64,000 nucleotides of DNA, from assembly GCA_036675505.1 (NCBI GenBank), contig JAKFEW010000160.1, positions 62,001 through 126,000 on the forward strand, given 5' to 3'. The position numbers and the translations under genes are program-made. Source of the DNA: JAKFEW01 sp036675505. GTDB taxonomy: Bacteria > Cyanobacteriota > Sericytochromatia > S15B-MN24 > JAQBPE01. Below are positions 9,746 through 17,633 of this stretch, in pieces (positions within the stretch are counted from its first letter, which is position 1; the number at the start of each line of letters is the position of its first letter). The notes below the pieces were generated by a model that was not told the origin of the DNA, made no database searches, and saw nothing but the letters and a program-made list of their open reading frames with translations.

Positions 9746-9881
9746 GGTAATTCACCCCCAGTACAAGCAGACTACCGGGTTCACGTGGAACACCGGCGTC
9801 TGCGAATTATACCCCCCGGCCCCGTCAGAACGCAAACCGCGGCCCTTCCCGGACGGCCCCACGTTCGCCTGATCTACATTA

Positions 9882-9922
9882 CTTAAACCTTTGTTAACCT
9901 TCGCTTATCCTTCTGTTTACCA
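9882..9922 (+). promoter_or_regulatory. Pho-box-like array of four phased repeats
   Basis: Four octamers start exactly 11 bases apart: CTTAAACC (9882), GTTAACCT (9893), CTTATCCT (9904) and GTTTACCA (9915). Tandem TTAACC-like repeats with 11-bp period are the known binding pattern of PhoB/PhoP/SphR-type response regulators; the cyanobacterial Pho box is three such octamers with 3-base gaps. GGCGATAG follows at 9940 and may include the -10 region. The gene at 9983 would be the target. A similar array precedes the Flp pilin genes. Confidence 0.6.
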
Positions 9923-9982
9923 GCTCGGAACGGTCTCCTGGCGATAGATTCCGTACGCACCCCGCCACGGAGGAGTTATCCG

Positions 9983-10843
9983 ATGTCGTCGATCCAGTCG
10001 TTCGGTCCCGCCAACCGCTACCCCGCCCTGCTCGGCCCCAAGGGGCCTGTCGGCAGCGCGGCGCCCATGGCCCAGGCGGCTCCCGCGGCGCCGATCACGC
10101 CTGCCGCGTACGGCCCCGGCCAGCCGGTCCAGGCGGCGAGCGCCCAGTACAACTGGAACTACGCCAACCCGCGCGATCACATCTTCGACCATCCCTACGA
10201 CGGCTACGCGATGAACAAGGGGCTCATGAAGCTCGGCGGCGTCGGCTTCTGGACGAAGTTCAGCATGACGCGCAGCATCGCGTCGTGGATCACCAAGATC
10301 CCCAAGGAGCGCCTGCACGCCTACGCCGTGCGCGAGAAGTTCATGCAGGTCCAGGGGATGAAGCCCGACTACGCGCGCCTGCTGCAGATCGCGTACTTCA
10401 ACAAGAGCGGCGGCCAGATGCCGCTCGCGAAGAACGCGCCGCTCGCCTGGCTCGGTCAGTTCGGCGCGCCCGGCGACATCAACGACTGGGTGCTGCGCGG
10501 GCCCTTCATCCTCGAGCTGCACGCGTCGTCGGTGCAACACGCCATGCAGACCTACTACAAGCCCGAAGTGCCGGGCAACCGCGAGCTCGAGAACATCGCG
10601 CGCGGCGCCATGATGATCGCCCCGCCGGGCTTCGGCGGCCAGCCGGGTTACGGCGGCCAGCCGGGCTACCCGCAGCCGGGCTACGGCGGCCAGCCTGGCT
10701 ATGGCGGCCAGCCCGGCTACCCGGGCTACCCGCAGCCGGGCTACGGCGGTCAGCCGGGTTACGGCGGCTACCCGGGCTACGGCGCGGACCCGATCACGCA
10801 GATCGGCAACCTGATCGGCCAGATCGGGAACATCTTTAAGTAA
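9983..10843 (+). CDS. Unknown protein with C-terminal PGYGGQ repeats
   Basis: I do not recognise this 286-residue protein. It has no signal peptide. Residues 1-45 are Ala/Pro-rich and disordered. Residues about 50-205 form a folded-looking domain with many aromatic residues (DHPYDGYAMNKGLMKLGGVGF, KPDYARLLQIAYFNKSGGQ). Residues about 210-270 are repeats of PGYGGQ and PGYPQ, a low-complexity pattern that favours phase separation, adhesion or assembly. The last residues form a short amphipathic helix (QIGNLIGQIGNIFK). The start has GGAGGAG upstream. A four-repeat Pho-box-like array in its promoter suggests control by a response regulator. Confidence 0.85.
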   Translation: MSSIQSFGPANRYPALLGPKGPVGSAAPMAQAAPAAPITPAAYGPGQPVQAASAQYNWNYANPRDHIFDHPYDGYAMNKGLMKLGGVGFWTKFSMTRSIASWITKIPKERLHAYAVREKFMQVQGMKPDYARLLQIAYFNKSGGQMPLAKNAPLAWLGQFGAPGDINDWVLRGPFILELHASSVQHAMQTYYKPEVPGNRELENIARGAMMIAPPGFGGQPGYGGQPGYPQPGYGGQPGYGGQPGYPGYPQPGYGGQPGYGGYPGYGADPITQIGNLIGQIGNIFK

Positions 10844-10878
10844 TCGCCTCTGGCCCGCCGGGGCAAAGGCGAGGCGAC

Positions 10879-11406
10879 CTATTCCATCAAGATCTGCGTG
10901 ACCACCAGCTGGCCGTCCGAGGCGCGGATGGCGCCGATGCCGACGCGGCCGAAGCCCTCGTTCAGCAAATTGGCGCGCTGCGCCGGCGTCTTCGCCCAGG
11001 TCGCGACGACGTCGCGCGGGGCGTCGCCGGCGGCACGCTTGTTCTTCGCGATGTTCTCGCCGGCAGCGCCGAAGTACAGCTTCTGATCCCGCATGATCGT
11101 GAACACGCTGCGGCCCTCGGGCGTCACATGATCGAAGTAGCCGCGCTTCGCCATGTCCCGGCTGCGCGCACGCGCGACAGCCACCAGCTTCGCGTCCGGC
11201 CGCAGCGCGGCGAGGCCATGGGCCTTGCGGACCGCGTTCGTCTCGACCAGCAGGGCCGATTCCTCGGCCGTCATCGACACCGGCACCTCGGCATCGGCGG
11301 CGCGCCTGGCGGCTTGGCCAAAAAGGCCGGCACAGCCGGTCATCGGGAGCATCAGGGTGGCGGCGAGCGCGAGGGCGGCGAGTGAATTCAAGCGAAGCGG
11401 GATCAA
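10879..11406 (-). CDS. CAP-domain (SCP/PR1-like) lipoprotein
   Basis: This protein has 175 residues. The N-terminal signal ends in a lipobox (LPMTGC, Cys about 25), so it is lipid-anchored. The rest is a bacterial CAP domain: LLVETNAVRKAHGLAALRPD, RSRDMAKRGYFDHVTPEG, AAGENIAKN, and a late motif LLNEGFGRVGIGAI. The His and Glu positions of the CAP pocket (FDHVTPEG, GENI) are kept. The role of bacterial CAP lipoproteins is not established. The start is TTG at 11406 with GGGAGAGAG upstream. The start region overlaps the left end of a G-rich dispersed repeat (11393-11465). Confidence 0.87.
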   Translation of the reverse strand: MIPLRLNSLAALALAATLMLPMTGCAGLFGQAARRAADAEVPVSMTAEESALLVETNAVRKAHGLAALRPDAKLVAVARARSRDMAKRGYFDHVTPEGRSVFTIMRDQKLYFGAAGENIAKNKRAAGDAPRDVVATWAKTPAQRANLLNEGFGRVGIGAIRASDGQLVVTQILME

Positions 11407-11465
11407 GGCTCTCTCCCGGGGGGTGGAAGGGTGGGGCGGCTGGAAGGCGCGCAGCGACTTGATGC
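11393..11465 (+). repeat. Dispersed G-rich repeat, copy C
   Basis: Copy of a repeat family found several times in this window. It begins AGCGAAGCGGGATCAA, contains the G-tract core GGGGGGTGGAAGGGTGGGG, continues GCGGCTGGAAGG and ends GCGCAGCGACTTGA. It lies between the divergent CAP lipoprotein and nucleotidase-like genes. This copy is more diverged in the core than copies A, B and D. Confidence 0.6.
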
Positions 11466-11597
11466 TCTCCTACCCGACGCTTCGTCGCCACTCAGCAGGC
11501 CAGCGGTGGTTCGAGGGGTGAAGATTCTTGAAGAGGCTTGCCTGGAACGCCGCCGCTCCCGTATCGTCGTCCTCGCCCCCTTTCCCGCCTGGCTGCC

Positions 11598-14561
11598 GTG
11601 CCCCGCACCTTCCGCGTCATCGCCCTCGCCCTCACAGCCTCGCTGCTGACGCCCGTGCCCGCCCAGGCGCAGAGCGCCGAGCAGGCCGTGCGCATCGTGT
11701 ACACGGGCTTCACGGGCGGACTCTCGAGCGGTCGGGTGGACTTCGCCGAGCTGTGGCCGCTCTTCCGCGAGACCCCGGCGCGCGACTTCGAGTCCGGCGG
11801 CTTCGAACAGGACAACGCCTTCCGCCGCGGCGACTACGTCATCTACACGGAACAGGGGCCGCTGACGCTGGAGGACTTCCGGGCTTTCTTCGCCGCAGGC
11901 CCGCTCACGACCACCGCCCACGGCACGATCTCCCTGCTCACGACGGATTACGCCCACGTCCTCGATCCAGGGCCGGCCGGCCCTGAGCTCGGCTGGGCCC
12001 TGGCCTGGCTGCGCGACGCCTGGGCGCGGGACGGCGGCTTTCCGGACGCACGCGTGACGCAGGCGACGCGCTACCAGCTCACCAACCGGGCCGGCGTGAA
12101 GCTCTCGGCGCTCAGCCTCTCCGGCACGCCGACGCCGAACCTGGACACCACCGCCGTCGATCCGGCTGCCTGGGAGATGGTGCCGGGCGGCGCGGTGGCG
12201 CTCCGGCGTCAGGGGACGGCCGGGCGGTCCACGCGGGTGCTCGCGATCGGGCGGCCGCTCGGCGAAGGCCTGCGACGGGCCTGGCTGCAGCGCGCCTGGC
12301 GCGCGGAGGCGCCGGCCACCACGCTGTCGATCGACCTGGGCAACCTGCTCGACCCGGGCGTCTCGGAGCTGTCCGTGCGCCAACGCGCCTTCACGGTGCG
12401 CGAGCTCGGGCAGCTGGGGCTCGATGCGCTCGTGCCGGCGGAAACCGAGCTCGGCCTGCCGAAGGCCGAATGGGACGTGCTCACGGCGAGCGTGCCGATC
12501 GTGGCGGCCAACCTCCAGGCCGCCGATCCGGCCGAGCCCAGGCCGGCTGCCGCGCTCATGCGCGAGCTCGGTGGCGTGAAGGTAGCGCTGATCGGGCTGG
12601 TCGACGATCGCGCGGCGATCGCCGCCGGCGTCGCCGGCCCGCACGCCGGCTGGCGCGTCTCCGACCCGATCGCCGCGGCGCGCAACGCGATCGCCGCGAT
12701 CGCCGCGGGCGGCCCCGCCACGACGCCGGATCTGATCGTGCTCGCCACCAACGTGCGCGACGAGCGCCTGCAGACGCTGCGCCACCTGGTCGGCGCGTCC
12801 GCGGTGCTGGCGGACCTCGTCGGCCTGCCTGGAGATATGTTCAGCGAGACCGTCTCGCTCGCGGGCGAGGCGCGCAACCGCGCCCGCTCGAGCTACCTGA
12901 TCGCGCGCTCCAGCCCGAACCGCGTCGGCCGCCTGGAGGCGTCGTTCCTGTGCCGGCCGGACGCCCCGCCCACGCTCGCGCGACTGCGCAACGACGCGCG
13001 CCTCGTGATCGACACGCTGCCGCACGACGAGCGCTTGCATGGCGAGCTCAACGAGATCGTGGACCGCTACCAGCGCCAGCGCCGCGAGCTGATCCTGCCT
13101 GACCTGCGCGACGCCCGCCTGCGGCTGCCCACCTTCCCGCTGGGCGAAAACACCCACGGCGCGGCGCACGTCGACAAATCGCTCTGGAAGCGGCTGCTGG
13201 CCCACGCCACGCGGCGCGGCACGGTGGCCGAGATCGCGATCGTGCGCGTGCCGTCGATGCGCACGCGGGTCGTCGGCCCGGTGAGCCGGCTGGTGGTCGA
13301 AGGCTGGCTGGAGCTCGGCGATCGGCTCGTGCAGGTCGTGCTGCCCGGCAAGGCGCTCAAGGCGATCGCCGCGGCGGATGCGCCCTACGGCGCGCTGGCC
13401 TTCGCGGGTTTCGACCCTGGCGCAGGCAAGGTGATGGGCGTGCCGATCGGCGACGAGGATCTTTACCGGGTCACGACAACCGACCTGGTCGCGCACCACG
13501 CGCACTACGTGGAGGCCTTCGGCGATCGCCGCCTCGTCGAGCGGTGGCAGGCCCAGGCGGACGGCACCGTGCAGGCGCAGCCCGATGGCGAGCCGTTGAC
13601 GCTGCGCGACCACGTGGTGCGCGCGCTGACGTCGCTCAAGGAGCGTCACCGCGGCGCCTTCACCGACGCCTACCTGGCCGAGCTCGCCGCGCTGTTCGCC
13701 GGGCCCGAGGCGGCGGACGACGCGCGGCTCACCGTCCGCGTCGAGGAGGGCGAGCTGCTCACCAACGGCGTGCAGGGCGCCAACGACCCGGCCTTCGCGC
13801 AGGTGCGCAACGCGCGCGTCACCACGCCGTCGAGCCAGGCGTTCGGCGGCCGCGGCAAGGTCGCGGTGCTGCTCGACTCCCACGACCTCGCCTTCGAGAA
13901 CCGCGCCCGGGCGGTCTACAAGCGCACGACGCTGACCAAGGACGGAGGCGCCGCGGCTCAAAAGGGCGAAGTCATCAGCCAGGAGACGGACGACGAGGTC
14001 GTGTTGACCTCCGAGCTGCGCTGGAAGCGCCTGGCCTTCCCGCTCGCCGGCCAGCCGCTCACGCCGTTCTGGAGCTGGAACTACACGACGGAGTTCAAGC
14101 CCGACGAAGCCAACGGCGTGCCCAAGCCCCGGCGGCAAGAGCTCGCGGCCATCTGGGGCCTGCTCGCCGAGCCCGGCGGCGACTGGAAGCCGCTGCGCGC
14201 CGGCGCGGCGATCAGGAACGACCTCGCGAACCCCGCCATGCTCGAGCCCGGCATCTACGCGTCGGGCGCCTGGGAGCACACCGTCGCCCCCTGGTTCCCG
14301 GCCAAGCTGCGGGCAGGCCTCGAGGCCTTCCAGTACCTGCCCACGGCCACCGACACCCCGGACCGCCTGGGTTTGGCGGCCACGCTCACGGGCGGCGTCG
14401 CGATCCCCCTGTGGGAGCGTGTGACCCTCAACGTGGCCGCGGACTGGTTCGTCTTCCGCGGCAAGGTCACGGCCACGGATCGGCCCGGTGCAAGCCTCGA
14501 CCTCCGTGTGGGCCTGGGCTACGCGCTGGCGTGGAAGCCCCTCTATGGCGTATGGTTCTGA
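11598..14561 (+). CDS. Large exported protein, degenerate 5'-nucleotidase-like
   Basis: This secreted protein has 987 residues from the chosen GTG start, which gives a clean signal peptide (PRTFRVIALALTASLLTPVPAQA). An upstream in-frame TTG at 11538 lacks well-spaced ribosome binding. The middle part resembles UshA-type 5'-nucleotidase/metallophosphoesterases (LGQLGLDALVPAETELGLPK, VPIVAANLQ, VKVALIGLVDD, and a C-terminal-domain-like segment GENTHGAAHVDKS), but the expected metal-binding DxH and GNHE motifs are missing. The last 200 residues look like outer-membrane beta-strands and end in YGVWF with a terminal Phe. It may be an enzymatically dead binding protein anchored by a barrel. A LEA-type lipoprotein gene follows closely. 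Confidence 0.7.
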   Translation: MPRTFRVIALALTASLLTPVPAQAQSAEQAVRIVYTGFTGGLSSGRVDFAELWPLFRETPARDFESGGFEQDNAFRRGDYVIYTEQGPLTLEDFRAFFAAGPLTTTAHGTISLLTTDYAHVLDPGPAGPELGWALAWLRDAWARDGGFPDARVTQATRYQLTNRAGVKLSALSLSGTPTPNLDTTAVDPAAWEMVPGGAVALRRQGTAGRSTRVLAIGRPLGEGLRRAWLQRAWRAEAPATTLSIDLGNLLDPGVSELSVRQRAFTVRELGQLGLDALVPAETELGLPKAEWDVLTASVPIVAANLQAADPAEPRPAAALMRELGGVKVALIGLVDDRAAIAAGVAGPHAGWRVSDPIAAARNAIAAIAAGGPATTPDLIVLATNVRDERLQTLRHLVGASAVLADLVGLPGDMFSETVSLAGEARNRARSSYLIARSSPNRVGRLEASFLCRPDAPPTLARLRNDARLVIDTLPHDERLHGELNEIVDRYQRQRRELILPDLRDARLRLPTFPLGENTHGAAHVDKSLWKRLLAHATRRGTVAEIAIVRVPSMRTRVVGPVSRLVVEGWLELGDRLVQVVLPGKALKAIAAADAPYGALAFAGFDPGAGKVMGVPIGDEDLYRVTTTDLVAHHAHYVEAFGDRRLVERWQAQADGTVQAQPDGEPLTLRDHVVRALTSLKERHRGAFTDAYLAELAALFAGPEAADDARLTVRVEEGELLTNGVQGANDPAFAQVRNARVTTPSSQAFGGRGKVAVLLDSHDLAFENRARAVYKRTTLTKDGGAAAQKGEVISQETDDEVVLTSELRWKRLAFPLAGQPLTPFWSWNYTTEFKPDEANGVPKPRRQELAAIWGLLAEPGGDWKPLRAGAAIRNDLANPAMLEPGIYASGAWEHTVAPWFPAKLRAGLEAFQYLPTATDTPDRLGLAATLTGGVAIPLWERVTLNVAADWFVFRGKVTATDRPGASLDLRVGLGYALAWKPLYGVWF

Positions 14562-14581
14562 GGCCAAAAGGAGACCCGCCC

Positions 14582-15055
14582 ATGAAGCCCTGGCCCCTGA
14601 TCGCCGTCCTCGCGCTCGCCGTCGCCGTTCCCGCCCTGCCCGGCTGCTGGGCCTCACAAGCCTACACCCAGCGCAAGGCGATCGAGCAAGCCAGGTTCTC
14701 CCTGCGCAACGTCCAGCTGCTCGGCCTCGACCTGGTCGGCGCGAACATGTTGGTCACCGTGCAGCTCGAGAACCCGACCGAAACCGACATGGTGCTCGAT
14801 CGGATCGACTACACCCTCTTCGTGAATGGCCTCAAGGCGTTCGAGGGCGACGTGAAGGAGAAGCTGACCGTGCCGGCGGGCCAATCGCGCCCGTTGCCGA
14901 TCCGCGTGACGCTGGCCTACGCCGACGTCGGCACGCAAATCCGCGGCCTGCTGGCCACCCGCCAGGTGAAATCCTGGGGGCTCAAGGGTGCCGCGCACTT
15001 CGACACGCCGGTCGGCACGATCGACTATCCGATCGACCTCCAGCGCACCCTCTGA
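14582..15055 (+). CDS. LEA14/WHy-domain lipoprotein
   Basis: This 157-residue protein has a signal peptide and lipobox (VPALPGCWA, Cys about 22). The mature part is one LEA-type-2 (WHy) domain, a small immunoglobulin-like beta-sandwich. Typical motifs are LRNVQLLGLDLVGANMLVTV, QLENPTETDMVLDRIDYTLFVNG, VPAGQSRPLPIRVTL, and a closing FDTPVGTIDYPIDL. Its role is unknown; family members are envelope or desiccation-linked proteins. The start has AAAGGAG upstream, and the gene follows the nucleotidase-like gene by 20 bases. Confidence 0.85.
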   Translation: MKPWPLIAVLALAVAVPALPGCWASQAYTQRKAIEQARFSLRNVQLLGLDLVGANMLVTVQLENPTETDMVLDRIDYTLFVNGLKAFEGDVKEKLTVPAGQSRPLPIRVTLAYADVGTQIRGLLATRQVKSWGLKGAAHFDTPVGTIDYPIDLQRTL

Positions 15056-15078
15056 AGCGCTTCCCAAAGGCTTGCCCG

Positions 15079-15084
15079 TTCGGC
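15079..15084 (+). promoter_or_regulatory. Possible -10 element of the cytochrome-like lipoprotein gene
   Basis: GGCTAAACTAGC carries a TAAACT hexamer about 38 bases before the TTG start at 15122. The same TAAACT form occurs upstream of the lipoprotein gene at 17634. No clear -35 hexamer is visible, so this is a pattern match only. Confidence 0.3.
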
Positions 15085-15121
15085 TAAACTAGCGGGCGCA
15101 TCGCCCGAAAAGGAGACCGCA

Positions 15122-15442
15122 TTGAAGCGTCCCGCCCTGCTCGTCGCCCTCGCGTTCATCGCCGCCTTCGCGGTGGGGTGCCGCGAGCCGCTCGACTTCG
15201 ACCGATCGTTCACAGCCGACCCGGAGCGCGGCTACCGCCTCTTCAAGGGTAACTGCGCGAAAACCTGCCATCCGGCCAACGCCTTCGAAGTGAAGACCGT
15301 CAAGAACTACGAGCAGCTCGCCTACGCGGTGCGCGACTACTACGAGCAGGTCGTGGGCGGCGAATCGAACTACGCGCAGCAGGATGTGTTCGACATGACG
15401 CGGTACCTGAACGACAAGTACTACAAGTTCCGCCAGCGGTAG
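15122..15442 (+). CDS. Small lipoprotein with CX3CH haem-like motif
   Basis: This 106-residue protein starts with TTG after AAAAGGAG. The lipobox is FAVGC (Cys20). The mature part has one haem c-like site with unusual spacing: CAKTCH at 45-50 is CX3CH instead of CXXCH. It sits in a context normal for small cytochromes (RGYRLFKGNCAKTCHPANAF). Downstream there are several Tyr residues and an axial-ligand candidate Met in VFDMTRYLNDKYY. It may be a monohaem cytochrome c lipoprotein with a three-residue spacer, or a degenerate derivative. The cation exchanger gene starts 4 bases after its stop. Confidence 0.68.
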   Translation: MKRPALLVALAFIAAFAVGCREPLDFDRSFTADPERGYRLFKGNCAKTCHPANAFEVKTVKNYEQLAYAVRDYYEQVVGGESNYAQQDVFDMTRYLNDKYYKFRQR

Positions 15443-15446
15443 TCCA

Positions 15447-16580
15447 ATGAGCGAGTCAAACCCCACGCCCGTCGCGACCGACGGGCCGCCGCCCGTTTTG
15501 CCACCCGCCGCGAAGCGTCCGTCGTTCAACCCCTGGAAGTTCCTCTACGCCTTCCTGCTCTTCGTGCCGCTCACGTTCGCCGCCGAGCACCTGCATTGGG
15601 GCCACGGCTTCGTCTTCGTGATGTCGATGCTCGCGATCGTGCCGCTCGCGAAGCTCATGGGCACCGCGACCGAGGAGATCGCGCTGCGCACGGGGCCCGG
15701 CATCGGCGGCCTGCTGAACGCCACCTTCGGCAACGCGACCGAGCTCATCATCGCGCTCTTCGCGCTCAACGCCGGGCTCCACAAGGTGGTGCAAGCCTCG
15801 ATCACGGGCTCGATCATCGGCAACATCCTGTTCGTGCTCGGCCTCGCGATCTTCCTCGGAGGCTTGAAGTACCCCACGCAGACGTTCAACCGCACGGTGG
15901 CCGGCCTCAACACCTCGCTGCTGGTGCTCGCGGTGGTCGGCCTGCTCGTGCCGGCGGCCTTCGACGCCCATACCACCTCCAACGTGAGCCTCGAGAAGTT
16001 CTCGCTCTTCGTGGCCTGCGTCTTGATCCTCGTCTACATCGCGAACCTGATCTTCGCGCTCCGCACGCATTCGGATCTGTACGCCGGCGGCGAGAGCCAG
16101 CAGGAACACGACGAGGACCCGACGATGTCGATGCCGCAGGCGGTCGGCCTGCTGCTCGGCTCCACGCTGTTCGTGGCCTTCATGTCCGAGATGCTGGTCG
16201 GCTCGGTCGAGCACGTCACCAAGGAATGGGGCCTCTCCGAGATGTTCATCGGCGTGATCCTGGTGCCGATCATCGGCAACGCGGCCGAGCACCTCACGGC
16301 CGTCACCGTGGCGATGAAGAACAAGATGGATCTGTCGCTCGGCATCGCAATCGGCTCGACGACGCAGATCGCGCTGTTGATCGCGCCGCTGCTCGTCATC
16401 GCGGCCTGGTTCATGGGCAAGCCGCTCACGCTGTCGTTCGACACGTTCGAGGTGATGGCGGTGGTGATGTCGGTGGCGATCGCCAACTTCATCACGCTCG
16501 ACGGCGAGTGCAACTGGCTCGAAGGCCTGATGTTGCTCGCCACCTACGGCATCCTCGCCGTCGCGTTTTTGTTGCATTGA
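15447..16580 (+). CDS. Calcium/proton exchanger, CAX family
   Basis: This 377-residue membrane antiporter exports Ca2+ in exchange for protons. It has about eleven hydrophobic helices. The two inverted alpha-repeats carry the ion-binding signatures GNATFGNATELIIALFAL-type (near residue 90) and IIGNAAEHLTAVTVAMKNKM (near 275), each with the essential Glu (ATELI, AAEHL). The acidic loop QQEHDEDPTMSMPQA in the middle separates the halves. The N-terminus has 30 polar, proline-rich residues before the first helix. The length fits the family. Confidence 0.93.
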   Translation: MSESNPTPVATDGPPPVLPPAAKRPSFNPWKFLYAFLLFVPLTFAAEHLHWGHGFVFVMSMLAIVPLAKLMGTATEEIALRTGPGIGGLLNATFGNATELIIALFALNAGLHKVVQASITGSIIGNILFVLGLAIFLGGLKYPTQTFNRTVAGLNTSLLVLAVVGLLVPAAFDAHTTSNVSLEKFSLFVACVLILVYIANLIFALRTHSDLYAGGESQQEHDEDPTMSMPQAVGLLLGSTLFVAFMSEMLVGSVEHVTKEWGLSEMFIGVILVPIIGNAAEHLTAVTVAMKNKMDLSLGIAIGSTTQIALLIAPLLVIAAWFMGKPLTLSFDTFEVMAVVMSVAIANFITLDGECNWLEGLMLLATYGILAVAFLLH

Positions 16581-16767
16581 GCCGCAGGCGCTTTGCACTG
16601 ACCCGCTGACCCCCGGCTGCTGAGTCAACGCCCGCTCGATCCCCTGCTTGGCGCAGAACCGCGTCCCAGGCGGGGGATCGGCTGCGGACAACTTTTGTTA
16701 AGCGGCCGGCGCGCCCGGGACGGCGGGGTATATAGCTGGAAGCGCACCAGCCAGGAGACGACCTAAC

Positions 16768-17478
16768 TTGAAGATCCGCCTCAACAACGAACACCGCTGG
16801 GATGTCTCGCCATACGAAGCCCAACAGATCCAGAAGGACCTCCAGGCGCTCGTGTCCGAGGTCGAACTCCCGCACACCATCAAGACCATTGGTGGCATCG
16901 AAATCGGCCACTCGCGCTTCAGCGATACGCTCGTGGCGGCGGTCTCGGTCGTGAGCTACCCCGATCTCGCGCTCGTCGAGGAAGTGTCGGCCGAGCACCA
17001 GACGAAGTTCCCCTTCATCCCTGGCCTGCTCTCGTTCCGCGAAGTGCCCACCGTGCTCGCCGCGCTGGAGCGCCTGAGCGCCCTGCCCGATCTGCTGATC
17101 GTCGACGGCCCCGGCGTCGCGCACCCCCACGGCCTCGGCATCGCGTCCCACCTGGGCGTGGTCCTCGACATCCCCACGATCGGTTGCTCGCGTAGCTCGC
17201 TGGTCGGCTCCTACGTCGAGCCCGAAGTCTCGGCCGGCTCGCAGACCTCGCTGGTCTGGCAGGGCGAGATCATCGGCACGGTCTATCGCTCGAAGAATCG
17301 CGTCGCACCGCTCTTCATCTCGGTCGGCAACCGCATGACGCGCCAACGCGCCCACGAGGTCGTGGTGTCTTGCTGCCAGGGCTACCGCCTGCCCGAGCCC
17401 ACGCGCTTCGCCCATGCCGCGCTCAGCAGCGCGCGCAACGGCTTGAAGGCCGCCGGCGCCGCCAACGGCGTTTCTTGA
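16768..17478 (+). CDS. nfi: Endonuclease V (deoxyinosine endonuclease), Asp-to-Glu at a catalytic position
   Basis: This enzyme cleaves DNA one phosphate 3' to deoxyinosine. It has 236 residues with a TTG start after AGGAGACGACC. Family motifs are FIPGLLSFREVP (catalytic Glu), LLIVDGPGVAHPHGLGIASHLG (catalytic Asp and the wedge region), RSKNRVAPLFISVGNR, and GYRLPEPTRFAHA. The first catalytic Asp (the GADVGF motif of E. coli Nfi) is Glu45 here (GGIEIGHSR), which may alter metal use. The His-Pro-Arg of the standard motif is His-Pro-His. A TATATA sequence 30 bases upstream could be the -10. Confidence 0.9.
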   Translation: MKIRLNNEHRWDVSPYEAQQIQKDLQALVSEVELPHTIKTIGGIEIGHSRFSDTLVAAVSVVSYPDLALVEEVSAEHQTKFPFIPGLLSFREVPTVLAALERLSALPDLLIVDGPGVAHPHGLGIASHLGVVLDIPTIGCSRSSLVGSYVEPEVSAGSQTSLVWQGEIIGTVYRSKNRVAPLFISVGNRMTRQRAHEVVVSCCQGYRLPEPTRFAHAALSSARNGLKAAGAANGVS

Positions 17479-17633
17479 GCCTTTAGCCGCGGGCTTTGGT
17501 CCGGGCGGGAACCAACGGGCCCCGTTCGCCGTCCACCATGATCACAGCGACCCCTTGGGGGCCGTTACACGCGGCTTGCCGCCGTTCGTGGTAAACTTCC
17601 GACCTGAATCATCCGTCGCTCCAGGAGACCCTC

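Noticed and set aside
11403..14657. Very long open frame on the minus strand (over 1000 codons) opposite the nucleotidase-like gene
   Set aside because: It is antisense to a gene with a signal peptide and recognisable domains, has an Arg/Gly/His-rich translation typical of GC-rich shadows, and lacks a ribosome binding site.
16630..16690. Inverted repeat after the cation exchanger gene as a terminator
   Set aside because: The arms (CGATCCCC/GGGGATCG) are short and far apart, and no U-tract follows, so the signal is too weak to list.
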